The notes: generated by a model not told the origin, from the letters alone. Shown: positions 1-8,473, counted from the stretch's first letter. The stretch is DNA of 19,814 nt from Cryomorphaceae bacterium (GCA_022565745.1 JAIUMB010000023.1:1-19814); one strand, 5' to 3'. Numbers and translations are program-made.

Positions 1-289
1 AACAAATACCAAACGTTTTGGATGTGTTTTTCCAATATGCACAAGGGTTTAGAACGCTTATTTAAAATCATAAGGTTTTCCTACATTTCTATGATCGCAT
101 TGGCTTCCAGGTTTTAAGATTGTTAACGATTACCTATACAACGTAGGTTTTAAATTATAAAAATATTTTTAACAATTGAAATTCAATTAAAAATTATGGG
201 TTAAAATAGGGTTAATCAATGAGGTTCACCCTCTTTTAGCACCAATGTCCACATAACTTTGCATTTATTAAAATTAATTTTGTTTGGTT
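1..289. other. Gene-free leader upstream of the large T9SS protein
   Basis: This AT-rich stretch has no gene I can support. Reading frame 1 of the + strand is open from base 1 to a TAA at 115-117 (38 codons). It could be the tail of a gene starting outside the window, but the length is within chance for this composition and the translation resembles nothing I recognise. An AT-rich dyad (7-bp arms AATTGAA/TTCAATT around one base) lies at 174-188 and could be an operator or a chance palindrome. The promoter element of the downstream gene is listed separately. Confidence 0.5.
254..261 (+). promoter_or_regulatory. Bacteroidota -7 element (TAACTTTG) for the large T9SS gene
   Basis: TAACTTTG is an exact match to the Bacteroidota sigma-factor -7 consensus TAnnTTTG. 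It lies 28 bp before the ATG at 290, giving an expected leader of about 20-25 nt. No clear TTG of the -33 box is seen at the usual distance upstream, so the promoter may be weak or need an activator. The call rests on the -7 match and position only. Confidence 0.5.
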
Positions 290-3200
290 ATGATTTTTAG
301 ACGTTTTACTTTTTCTGTATTTTTATCGCTGTTGTTTTTTGGATTGCAGGCCCAAATAGTATTAGACAACACTTCTGAAACTGGTTATGATGGAGGTAAT
401 GGTGTTTCTGGTGATGCAGCAGTTACCTTTGTTATTGAAAACACAACTTCCGATGCTGTTTTGCTCACCGATTTGGACGCCTTTTGGCAAACCACAAATG
501 ATGGTGCCAATGTAGAGTTGATGTATTCATCAACCGATCTTTCGGGTTTACCTAACTTATCTTCCACAGATTGGATAAGCATTTCAACAGGAGGGCCAAT
601 CGCCGTTCCGTCAAATGATGTTTACTCCACATTTAGCAATCTTACGTTTCTAATACCTGCGAATACCACTTATAGGTTCGCCTTGCGTTCTTCAGATGGT
701 ATTAGGTATAGCGGGTCTGGTTTGAACACACCTTCTCCTAGTACCATTACATCTTCCGGAATTTCGCTTCATGCAGGAGATTATCAAATTTCAGGCAGTG
801 ATGTGGGCTATGGTGGTTCGTTTACCAACCCAGCAAACAATCCCCGCTGGTTTACTGGTTCAGTAACACTGATTCCGGCAGCACCTTGTTCGGGAACACC
901 TGATGCAGGATTTACAGTGGCCAACAATAACCCGGTATGTGTTAATGATGAGGTCAACTTATCTGTTGATAGCGCCACTGTTGCAGCCGGTCTTTCTTAC
1001 CAATGGCAATCGTCACCTGATGGCATCAATTGGTCTGATATGACCAATGATACTACCCCAACTACAAATGTAGTCATTACAGATACAACTTGGTTCAGGT
1101 TATCCGTTAGTTGTGGTGCCGATACTGACTTTTCAGACCCTATTCGCGTAGATGCAGATGGTGCTCCACTTTCAGGTAATTACACCATTGATCAATCGCA
1201 ACCATCTTCAGCGACAAACTTTACGTCGTTTACAAGTTTTGCGCAAGCCCTTATTTGCGGTGGTGTTTCTGGTCCGGTAACTGTTGATGTCCAGGCTGGT
1301 CCGTACGATGAGCAAGTTGAGTTCCCTGAAGTCTCAGGCACAAGTGCGACAAACACCATCACCATCAATGGTAATGGTAATGTCTTAGAGTACGATGCCG
1401 CTGGATCTACAGATAGAACAACGTTGACCTTTGATGGAACATCACATGTTATTGTTGATAGTTTGACAATTAGAGCCAATGGGTCATCGCATGGTTGGGT
1501 TACACACATCACCAATGATGCAGAGCACATTGAAATAAGAAACTGTTCTATAATTGCCAGCACAACCATTACGGGGACTTTTTCTGCCGGTATTGTAGTA
1601 AGCGGATCCCCGACGAGTGCCATTACCTATGGCGACAACGGAAGCTTTATCACCATTGAAAACAACTTCATTGAAGGTGGTTATTATGGTGTAAGTATGC
1701 ATGGATCTGGAGCCAATAACCCACAGCCAGGCAACAAAATCAATAATAACACTTTTGTAGATCAAAGATTTTACGGTATTTACGCCCAAGCCCAGGAAGG
1801 ATTAGAAGTAATAGGTAACGATATTAGTCGTCCAGACCGTGATAACAGCACCATTTTTTATGGTATATCTCTTCGCAATGGAATGCCTGACGGTACTGTA
1901 AGCAACAATAGAGTTCACAATACCCATCAAAATTTACCTGGAAACACATCCACTATATATGCACTAGATTTCAGAACCAACACTTCGTCAATGAGTGCAA
2001 CAAGCCCATTGGTTGTTTCAAATAATCAAGTTTATGATATTCAAGGCGAGGGGTTGTTTTATGGTATTTATACATCAAACAGTCAGTACTCCAAGTTCTA
2101 TCACAATACCATTGTGGTTGATGAGCCAAATCTTACAGAAAACAACGAAACAAACATGTTGTACACGACGTTGGTTTCAACCGGTCAGGAATTCAAAAAC
2201 AATATCGTCTACATGGATCGAGGTACTTCTGGCAATCAGTACTTCATTAGGGTAAATTCGGCGACATCTGAAGCGGAAATGGATAACAACGTATATTTTT
2301 CACCTAATTTAAGTGAAAACAATGTGTTTGTAGGGCGCTTTACAACCACTAATTTTGATGAACTATCTGATTGGCAGGCAGCCAACAACGGTGATTACGA
2401 TAACAACTCTTTATTAACTAATCCTACGTTTATTGGTGGAACCGTGCCGGATCGCTTTCGTCCAAACACAGGGGTGATCAAAGCCATTGGTGCAGATGTA
2501 CAAGCATTGGTGCCTGAAGACTTTGACGGAGACCCTCGTCCTTCTAATCCAGATCCAGGTGTGTACCAGTTTGAACCGCCACAAGGTGTTGATATGAGCG
2601 TTGCTGGTTTTACATCTCCTGCAGTTGGCTGTGGTGATTCGGTTGAAGTGGTTATTGAAGTGGTCAATATTGGAACCGATTCAGCAGATTTTATCAATAT
2701 TGAATGGACGGTTGATAACAATGCACAACCCTCCGTATCTGTTACGGATTCATTTTTTACCGGTAACACCGTAGCGGTAAGCTTGGGGTGGTTTAGTGTT
2801 GCTCCCGGACAAGCATATGATATTGTGGTAAACATTGATAGTGTTAGCCCTGGACCAGATATTGATCTCTCCAATAATTCCGCAGAACTACTCAATTTCC
2901 GTCTCGGATTGGCCGATACGATTACCATTAATCAAACGGCTGCGCCATCGATTACCAATTATTCGTCTTTTGAGGATTTAATTATCGATCTAGATGAATT
3001 TGGTGTATGTGGTCCACTGGTTGTTGAAGTTGTTCCTGGAACCGGACCTTATGTTGAGCAAATTGAATTCTCTTCTTATTCGGGGGTTGATAGTATCAAT
3101 ACCATCACCATTAATGGTAATGGCAATACGCTATCTCATGATGCAAGTGGCTCAGCCGATAGAATAACCCTTAGCTTTTCAGGTGCATCTTATGTTACGT

Positions 3201-6142
3201 TGGACAGCTTGGTGATTGAAGCCGCCGGTTCAACCCACGGGTGGGCCATCCACTTAACCAATAATTCTGAATTCATAAACATACGCAATTGTTCCATCAT
3301 TGCAGATACGGACATTACTTCTGCCGTGTCCGCGGGAATCGTTGCCAGTAATTCTGCTACTTTGGCGACCTCACTTGGAACCAATGCCAGTAATGTCACC
3401 ATTGAGAATAACTATATTGAAGGCGGGTATTACGCCATTGCCATGAATGGTGAAGGATTAAACACCCCACAGTCAGGCAATAAGATTTTGAATAACACCA
3501 TCGTAGATCAACGTTTCTATGGTATTTACGTTAGGGCCCAAGAGGGTATGGATATTATAGGTAATGACATCAGTCGTCCAGACCGTGACAACAGTACGAT
3601 TTTCTACGGTTTGTCAGCACAAAGTGGTATGCCAAATGGCCGCATTATGAACAACCGCGTTCACAATACGCACGCCAATTTACCTGGAAACACCTCTACA
3701 TTCTACGCCTATCACTTTAGTACAAACTCAACGGCTATGGACGCGTCCACCCCACTAGTTGTGGCAAATAATCAAGCCTATGATTTGCAAGGTGAAGGAT
3801 TGTTTTACGGAATCTTTGCATCAAATAGTCAACACACCAAGATTTACCACAACACTCTTGTTGTTGATGAACCTGGGTTGACCGAAAACAACTTGACCAA
3901 TATGATTTATTCAACCTTGGATGCAACAGGTCAAGAAATCAAAAACAACATCGCTTACATGAATAGAGGGACCACAGGTGATCAGTACTTGATTAGAGTC
4001 AATACTGCAACCTCTGCTGTAGAAATTGATAATAATGCTTACTACGCGCCCAACTTAAGTGATGCAAATGTTTTTGTAGGTCGATTTACAACAACCGAGT
4101 TCGATGAATTGTCAGATTGGCAATCCGCCAATAACGGTGATTACGACAACAGCTCTGTATTTATTGATCCGGCATTTATCGGAGGTGTAGTGCCCGATCG
4201 CCTTCGTCCGTCTACCGGTGCGTTGAAGGCTATTGGACAAGATGTGCAATCGTTAGTCCCAGAAGATTTTGACGGTGTATCAAGACCAGCTGCACCTGAT
4301 TTAGGTGTGTATCAGTTTGATCCATTGCCTTGTACCGGTGTGTTTAATACAGAAGTTGATAGCGTTTACCCCGCTGGGGCACTGATTAGCTGGGAAAGCG
4401 ATAGCTCCATTACCCAATGGGAAGTAGAGTGGGATACATGTGGCTTTGTTCCAGGTTCTGGTTTGGGTAACTTAGATTCTACAGTAAGTACGAGTCAAGG
4501 ATACGAATTAGAAAACCTGCCAAGAGGCGAATGTATCTGTGTCTTCGTTCGCGAGGTATGTGATCCGATTACTAATGATGTTGGACCTTGGTCTAATGCC
4601 ATTGAAATTTGTGTGCCGGTAGAAAACGACATTGAAATGCAAGCGCTTCTTTCTCCACAAAACAATGATTGTGGTCAAGACAGTACGCCTGTTTCAGTTA
4701 AAGTTTTTAATCACGGAATTTTAGACGCTACTGGCTTTGATGTTGTTGTAGAAGTAAGTGGAGATATCACAGAAAACATCACCACTACTTACACGGGAAC
4801 ACTTGCCTCAGGAGCTGATGACTCCATATTTGTTGGAAACATTTCAGCTTTGCAAGGTGGAAATATCGATGTGACAGCCTACGTTGATTGGGTTGCTGAC
4901 AGCAATAATGTCAACGATACCATTAATCTAAACTTAGACATTCTTCGTGCTGGTCCATTGGAAATTTTCTCTTCCGTTGATGTGATTTGTGGAGTGCAGG
5001 ACGTGATGTTCTATACGGAACCTGACCAATCTTCTCCAAATTTACAGTGGTTGGATGCCAACGACAATGTATTGGGCACAGGAGATTCTATTACGGTTAG
5101 TCAGATTGATTCAGCATTTACAATAAAGCTGTTACCAGATACAGCACTAAGCGGAATCGGAAGCTTTTTTGTAGGACCACAAGACTCAACCATAGGTGCG
5201 GCAGCTTTCTTTACAAATATGAGCGCCCAATCGATGGAGGTTACGGCTCATGAAGATGTGACTATTTTAAGTGCCATTGTGTATGTTGATGGTCCTGGTG
5301 ACTTGCACGTCGAGGTAACAGATGTGGCCACTAATGCCGTTGTTGACACGTTCACTGTAAATGTAAATCCGACAACACCCAATGGTCGTGTAAGAATTCC
5401 AATGAATATTGAGCTTACACCAGGAGACTATGAACTGGGAGGTAACACCTCACTTTCTACCGTGCAAATGCTTAGGAATTCATCTGGTGCTGTTTACCCT
5501 TATGGCGATCCAAATATTTTTGAGATCACCGGGAATACATTTGGTCCAGACTACTACTATTATTACTACGATATGGAAGTTCAGTTTGGCGCATGTGATC
5601 GCGAAGAAAATGAGCGTACGTTACCAGTAGGTGAAGTTGCTGTAGCCAGTTTTGACTTTGATCAACAAAGTCATACCGTACAGTTCTTTAACACCAGCGT
5701 AAATGCAGACTCAATTGTTTGGGATTTTGCCGGACTAGGAACGTCAACCGATGACACGGTTTCATTCCAGTTCCCAGAAACCGATAGCTTTACGGTTTGC
5801 TTAATTGCTTACGCTGAATGCGGCGCAGACACCATCTGTAAAACGATATGGGCCGAAAACGTATCGGTTGAGAGCCATGGCTTGGCTGCCAGCTTGAAGG
5901 TATTTCCAAATCCCAATAATGGGGACTTCGAGTTGACTTTTGACCAAACCTTTACTGGTGAAGTTACCATAGAGTTACTCGACCTATCAGGACGCTCTAT
6001 TTGGATGGATAAGCAAGATGAGTTTAGTGGTTTATACAACCACAGATTTAGTCGCAGTGATTTGTCTTCAGGAACCTACCTCCTGAGAATAAACAACCGC
6101 GACGGTGTCATCACCAAGCGTGTGATTATCACTAAGGAGTAA
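290..6142 (+). CDS. Giant secreted surface protein with duplicated beta-helix module and T9SS sorting domain
   Basis: This protein has 1950 residues from the ATG at 290; a TTG two codons earlier is less likely as start. Residues 1-21 form a Sec signal peptide (basic MIFRRF, hydrophobic core, ending LQAQ). Seen in order: an N-terminal beta-rich domain (about 22-195); an Ig/PKD-like domain with paired Cys and a SYQWQSS strand (196-290); beta-helix module A (297-761); a CARDB-like domain (763-875); beta-helix module B (877-1343); an FN3-like segment (about 1345-1445); a second CARDB-like domain; further Ig- and PKD-like segments; and a C-terminal type A T9SS domain (about the last 80 residues, starting LKVFPNPNNGDFEL and ending in a basic VITKRVIITKE strand). 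The modules contain NNTFVDQRFYGIY- and IRNCSII-type turns typical of PbH1 repeats. The T9SS domain predicts export across the outer membrane and surface attachment or release. The role is unknown; adhesion or polysaccharide binding is a guess. No catalytic motif was recognised. A run of six Tyr lies near residue 1755. Confidence 0.93.
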   Translation: MIFRRFTFSVFLSLLFFGLQAQIVLDNTSETGYDGGNGVSGDAAVTFVIENTTSDAVLLTDLDAFWQTTNDGANVELMYSSTDLSGLPNLSSTDWISISTGGPIAVPSNDVYSTFSNLTFLIPANTTYRFALRSSDGIRYSGSGLNTPSPSTITSSGISLHAGDYQISGSDVGYGGSFTNPANNPRWFTGSVTLIPAAPCSGTPDAGFTVANNNPVCVNDEVNLSVDSATVAAGLSYQWQSSPDGINWSDMTNDTTPTTNVVITDTTWFRLSVSCGADTDFSDPIRVDADGAPLSGNYTIDQSQPSSATNFTSFTSFAQALICGGVSGPVTVDVQAGPYDEQVEFPEVSGTSATNTITINGNGNVLEYDAAGSTDRTTLTFDGTSHVIVDSLTIRANGSSHGWVTHITNDAEHIEIRNCSIIASTTITGTFSAGIVVSGSPTSAITYGDNGSFITIENNFIEGGYYGVSMHGSGANNPQPGNKINNNTFVDQRFYGIYAQAQEGLEVIGNDISRPDRDNSTIFYGISLRNGMPDGTVSNNRVHNTHQNLPGNTSTIYALDFRTNTSSMSATSPLVVSNNQVYDIQGEGLFYGIYTSNSQYSKFYHNTIVVDEPNLTENNETNMLYTTLVSTGQEFKNNIVYMDRGTSGNQYFIRVNSATSEAEMDNNVYFSPNLSENNVFVGRFTTTNFDELSDWQAANNGDYDNNSLLTNPTFIGGTVPDRFRPNTGVIKAIGADVQALVPEDFDGDPRPSNPDPGVYQFEPPQGVDMSVAGFTSPAVGCGDSVEVVIEVVNIGTDSADFINIEWTVDNNAQPSVSVTDSFFTGNTVAVSLGWFSVAPGQAYDIVVNIDSVSPGPDIDLSNNSAELLNFRLGLADTITINQTAAPSITNYSSFEDLIIDLDEFGVCGPLVVEVVPGTGPYVEQIEFSSYSGVDSINTITINGNGNTLSHDASGSADRITLSFSGASYVTLDSLVIEAAGSTHGWAIHLTNNSEFINIRNCSIIADTDITSAVSAGIVASNSATLATSLGTNASNVTIENNYIEGGYYAIAMNGEGLNTPQSGNKILNNTIVDQRFYGIYVRAQEGMDIIGNDISRPDRDNSTIFYGLSAQSGMPNGRIMNNRVHNTHANLPGNTSTFYAYHFSTNSTAMDASTPLVVANNQAYDLQGEGLFYGIFASNSQHTKIYHNTLVVDEPGLTENNLTNMIYSTLDATGQEIKNNIAYMNRGTTGDQYLIRVNTATSAVEIDNNAYYAPNLSDANVFVGRFTTTEFDELSDWQSANNGDYDNSSVFIDPAFIGGVVPDRLRPSTGALKAIGQDVQSLVPEDFDGVSRPAAPDLGVYQFDPLPCTGVFNTEVDSVYPAGALISWESDSSITQWEVEWDTCGFVPGSGLGNLDSTVSTSQGYELENLPRGECICVFVREVCDPITNDVGPWSNAIEICVPVENDIEMQALLSPQNNDCGQDSTPVSVKVFNHGILDATGFDVVVEVSGDITENITTTYTGTLASGADDSIFVGNISALQGGNIDVTAYVDWVADSNNVNDTINLNLDILRAGPLEIFSSVDVICGVQDVMFYTEPDQSSPNLQWLDANDNVLGTGDSITVSQIDSAFTIKLLPDTALSGIGSFFVGPQDSTIGAAAFFTNMSAQSMEVTAHEDVTILSAIVYVDGPGDLHVEVTDVATNAVVDTFTVNVNPTTPNGRVRIPMNIELTPGDYELGGNTSLSTVQMLRNSSGAVYPYGDPNIFEITGNTFGPDYYYYYYDMEVQFGACDREENERTLPVGEVAVASFDFDQQSHTVQFFNTSVNADSIVWDFAGLGTSTDDTVSFQFPETDSFTVCLIAYAECGADTICKTIWAENVSVESHGLAASLKVFPNPNNGDFELTFDQTFTGEVTIELLDLSGRSIWMDKQDEFSGLYNHRFSRSDLSSGTYLLRINNRDGVITKRVIITKE
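1178..2572 (+). repeat. Beta-helix module, copy A (intragenic duplication)
   Basis: This segment encodes residues 297-761 of the large T9SS protein. It runs from NYTIDQSQPS to GVYQF and is collinear with copy B at 2918-4318 with almost no length change. Shared landmarks in the same order are NTITINGNGN, LDSL/VDSL before a GSSHGW or GSTHGW turn, IRNCSII, IENN.IEGGYY, SRPDRDNSTIFYG, RVHNTH, LPGNTST, QGEGLFYGI and VPEDFDG. Nucleotide similarity is still visible around the SRPDRDNST stretch, mostly with third-position changes, so the duplication is old but held in frame. Confidence 0.88.
2918..4318 (+). repeat. Beta-helix module, copy B (intragenic duplication)
   Basis: This segment encodes residues 877-1343, from TITINQTAAP to GVYQF, and is the second copy of the module at 1178-2572. 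It lies about 1740 bp downstream, separated from copy A by one CARDB-like domain. That arrangement suggests a unit of beta-helix plus CARDB was duplicated, since another CARDB-like domain (VENDIEMQALLSP...) follows copy B after an FN3-like insert. Differences from copy A are scattered substitutions, with surface turns changing more than the core Asn ladders. Confidence 0.88.
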
Positions 6143-6162
6143 TTTATCATCAATACAACTAC

Positions 6163-6193
6163 AAAAAAGGCGCTCGAATAGAGCGCCTTTTTT
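6163..6193. terminator. Rho-independent terminator, probably bidirectional
   Basis: A perfect GC-rich stem GGCGCTC / GAGCGCC around a GAATA loop is flanked by A6 on the left and T9 on the right. The flanking A and T tracts can extend the stem and give a U-tract in both directions. It starts 20 bp after the stop of the large T9SS gene. It is also the first terminator met by transcripts of the coaX-lptC operon from the other side, about 285 bp beyond the lptC stop, after both repeat arrays. Confidence 0.88.
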
Positions 6194-6211
6194 TATTGAT
6201 TTAATCGACAA

Positions 6212-6329
6212 GCCTATACAAGTACCATGACTCATTTACCAACCCTTCGCCAGTCTTAGTCTTAGTCATAGTCATAGTCTTAGTCATAGTCATAGTCATA
6301 GTCATAGTCATAGTCATAGTCATAGTCAA
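6212..6329. repeat. Repeat element copy 1: 42-bp unit plus (TCWTAG)12 array
   Basis: A 42-bp unit at 6212-6253 (starting GCCTATACAAG, ending CTTCGCCAG) is followed directly by twelve hexanucleotides at 6254-6325 and a partial one. In order they are two TCTTAG, two TCATAG, one TCTTAG, then seven TCATAG. The same unit and array recur at 6379-6474. On the minus strand one frame stays open through the array as (Met-Thr)n with some Lys-Thr, then through the unit as GEGLVNESWYLYRLVD, to a TAA at 6201-6203. I do not recognise the family. It may be a dispersed intergenic repeat or the remnant of a small repetitive gene. TTTATTGA occurs just left of both copies (6192-6199 and 6370-6377), so the true unit may be longer with an indel. 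Confidence 0.9.
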
Positions 6330-6378
6330 GACGTGTGGTGGATTAACATATAGATAGTGATGGTAAATATTTATTGAG

Positions 6379-6474
6379 GCCTATACAAGTACGATGACTC
6401 ATTTACCAACCCTTCGCCAGTCATAGTCTTAGTCTTAGTCATAGTCATAGTCATAGTCATAGTCATAGTCAAAG
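6379..6474. repeat. Repeat element copy 2: 42-bp unit plus (TCWTAG)8 array
   Basis: The 42-bp unit at 6379-6420 matches copy 1 at 41 of 42 positions (C in copy 1, G here). Eight hexanucleotides follow at 6421-6468 (TCATAG, two TCTTAG, five TCATAG), then a degenerate TCAAAG. The next six bases, TCTTAC (6475-6480), look like one more degenerate unit and contain the reverse complement of the lptC stop codon. In the minus-strand frame that is open in copy 1, the single base change turns Trp (TGG) into Ser (TCG). The frame then ends in a different tail, RPQ-stop, at 6371-6373. The two copies differ in array length, as expected from replication slippage. Confidence 0.9.
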
Positions 6475-6476
6475 TC

Positions 6477-7052
6477 TTACTCCCCCTCCTCCTCCAATGT
6501 TATTTCTCCTACAATTTTCTTAATGGTGTATTGGGTGAAATTTTGATCAGAAACAAACCCTTCACCCATAAATATTTCTCTCCCTGTATTGATGGTTACA
6601 AACTCTTCGGAATAAATAATTTCTTCTATTTCGTCCCAGATGAGGTGTTCTGTATTGAGTTTTTCTCCTGTTTTACCAATCACTTCAACATCGCCTCGCG
6701 CTTCCCAAATGTTTCTTTTGGGGTATCTAATGGCGTAGTCTCCGCGCATACTAGACTCTATGTCTCCATGGATGTCGAAAAACAACACATCTATGCCTTC
6801 ATCAAATTCCAAATAAGGTTCTTGATTTTCTCTTTCAGGAAAGTTAGCAGCCTTTGGAGCTCTTAGTTCAAATTTCTTTTGCGCACTGTCGGTATATACC
6901 ATTAAAATGTTTTCTTGGTACTCTAGCGGACTCTCATCGGCTTCGTTGAGTTCGCGGACGGCATTGGGGTCATTTTTACAAGAACAAAATAAAACAGCCA
7001 TCACAACAAAAGTCGTGATGGCTGCATGGTTCCAATGTGTTTGTTTGTTCAT
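6477..7052 (-). CDS. lptC: LPS export lipoprotein LptC
   Basis: This 191-residue protein starts with a short basic N-terminus, a hydrophobic segment (about 10-22) and a Cys-containing end FCSCKND. That fits a lipoprotein signal with Cys25 as the likely lipidated residue, though the lipobox is not canonical. The rest is beta-rich: YTDSAQKKFELRAPKA, GDYAIRYPKRNIWEARGDVEV and EKLNTEHLIWDEIEEIIYSEEFVTI match the OstA/LptC-type beta-jellyroll, as in Bacteroidota LptC. In this family the protein is anchored in the inner membrane and passes lipopolysaccharide from LptBFG to LptA. The ATG overlaps the stop of the upstream TPR gene by one base (TAATG), so it is the last gene of the coaX operon. Its stop codon sits inside a degenerate unit of the neighbouring hexanucleotide array. 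The acidic tail ITLEEEGE may have been reshaped by that repeat. Confidence 0.85.
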   Translation of the reverse strand: MNKQTHWNHAAITTFVVMAVLFCSCKNDPNAVRELNEADESPLEYQENILMVYTDSAQKKFELRAPKAANFPERENQEPYLEFDEGIDVLFFDIHGDIESSMRGDYAIRYPKRNIWEARGDVEVIGKTGEKLNTEHLIWDEIEEIIYSEEFVTINTGREIFMGEGFVSDQNFTQYTIKKIVGEITLEEEGE

Positions 7053-8467
7053 TAAAAGAACTTAACGGTCACGGTTTCTCCAACCCAACATCCAATTTGA
7101 TACGTATCTCCATCTTTCCAGCCGAGGTTAAAAGACACGGTCTTGTCGGGAATTTGTTGCTTGAAACTGGAAATGTATTTGTTGGCCTTTTCACGCACAT
7201 CGCTGTCGACGGATATGGCGCGGTTTAATTTATCAATGGCCGCCCAGTAAACGGCTTTCTTTTCGAACACATTGTCACCACAAGCACCATCGGCAGCGGC
7301 ATAAGCTTTGGCCCAGTTGATATAGGCATCTCCGTAGTCAGGTCGCAATGCTAATGCTTTGCGGGCGTGATCACGTGCGGAGCGTGGTTGCTTGGCCAAC
7401 AAATCAGCAGATGCAGCAAGATTATAGTCACGTCCGGCTTTGATGGGGTCAGCTTCTTGTTCTGCGGCCTGCACAAAGTACTCAGAAGCCTTAGCAAAGT
7501 CTTTCTGCTGGAAGGCTAGAAGGCCCATAGATCGTGCACCTGGAGAAGACGGATCCATCTCATAAAGACGCTCAGATATTTTTACAAAAACGGGCATCTC
7601 AGTACAAGTTTCAATTTCACCCTCGTCGTTGGTGCGTTCTTTTTGTAAAAGTTTGGCCGCTCTTCTGAGCCATACCGTGTCGTCTTTGTGTTCGGCAAAG
7701 GTTTCGTCGTTATACAAACTCTCAAGACGAGAACAAGTTGCGATTTTCACAATTTGCTTGTCAAGGTTTCTGTCAACAACGGTATACCGCTCTAATTCTT
7801 TTTCTGCACGACCGAGCTTTTGTTGCTGTTCAGCGGTCATCACATCGGTTGAATCAATGACTGCTTGAATCTCGGCGATTTCGATGTTCAGCTTGTTGTT
7901 GTTGTATTCAATAGCTTCACTAACCAAACTGTAACTATTGAAAACGTCGTCTAAGGTAAACTCTTTTGCGGAAAACATTCGAATACCAGCATTAAAAAAG
8001 TAGTTGAAAAAAGCGGCACTGTGGTCGTACCCATCCAGTTCCATTGCTTTTTCAAATAGCTTGTAAGTTTCACTAACCTGTTCAGGGAAATAAGTGAACT
8101 TATCAATGGCTTTCAAGCCTACCACGAAGCCTACACGGTCTGGAAACAGTTCATTCCTACGATCGTACATGTCGAGTAGTAAATTGGCGTACTCGTCTTT
8201 TTTAGCCTCGTCTTCGGTTGCATTGATTTTTGCTTTGATGATTGGAGGGCCAAAGATGTAGATGTTTTTGGTGAGTTCTGCGCAATTATCGTATGTGTAT
8301 TTCCATGCTTCAAAAGCATCTAAATAGCTTTTATTGCGGTAGAATTCATAAAAAATGGAATAATTGTTTTGACATTCTTCACTCCATTCTTTGTCTTCTT
8401 GTGCAAAGATGCTCAAAGGTGAAATGAAACCTAATAAAAGAACCAAAGTCAACAGTTGTTTTCTCAT
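7052..8467 (-). CDS. Periplasmic TPR-repeat protein
   Basis: This 471-residue protein has a clear signal peptide (MRKQLLTLVLLLGFISPLSIFAQ, cleavage after about residue 22). The N-terminal half has a helical solenoid character (YEFYRNKSYLDAFEAWKYTY). A charged segment around 195-240 (AEQQQKLGRAEKELERY) may form a short coiled coil. Clear TPR-like helix pairs lie at about 310-400, including GLLAFQQKDFAKASEYFVQAAE and ARDHARKALALRPDYGDAYINWAKAY. The C-terminus ends in a beta-like tail, YQIGCWVGETVTVKFF. TPR proteins act as scaffolds. Its place between an OMP gene and lptC suggests a role in envelope assembly or homeostasis, but that is inference from position. It starts 6 bp after the OMP stop and overlaps lptC at TAATG, so the genes are probably co-translated. 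Confidence 0.85.
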   Translation of the reverse strand: MRKQLLTLVLLLGFISPLSIFAQEDKEWSEECQNNYSIFYEFYRNKSYLDAFEAWKYTYDNCAELTKNIYIFGPPIIKAKINATEDEAKKDEYANLLLDMYDRRNELFPDRVGFVVGLKAIDKFTYFPEQVSETYKLFEKAMELDGYDHSAAFFNYFFNAGIRMFSAKEFTLDDVFNSYSLVSEAIEYNNNKLNIEIAEIQAVIDSTDVMTAEQQQKLGRAEKELERYTVVDRNLDKQIVKIATCSRLESLYNDETFAEHKDDTVWLRRAAKLLQKERTNDEGEIETCTEMPVFVKISERLYEMDPSSPGARSMGLLAFQQKDFAKASEYFVQAAEQEADPIKAGRDYNLAASADLLAKQPRSARDHARKALALRPDYGDAYINWAKAYAAADGACGDNVFEKKAVYWAAIDKLNRAISVDSDVREKANKYISSFKQQIPDKTVSFNLGWKDGDTYQIGCWVGETVTVKFF

Positions 8468-8473
8468 GATGAA

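Noticed and set aside
1..117. Open + frame from the window edge, 38 codons
   Set aside because: Too short and AT-rich to separate from chance; the translation resembles no family I know and there is no upstream context.
174..188. AT-rich palindrome AATTGAA-A-TTCAATT as an operator
   Set aside because: A 7-bp AT-only-rich dyad is expected by chance in this composition; noted but not called as a site.
1192..1623. Minus-strand ORF of 143 codons inside the large T9SS gene
   Set aside because: It is the antisense shadow of beta-helix copy A, with no recognisable domain or promoter.
6201..6476. CRISPR-like array from the repeated unit and hexamers
   Set aside because: Only two units, 6-bp direct tandem repeats, no spacers of uniform length, and no cas genes.
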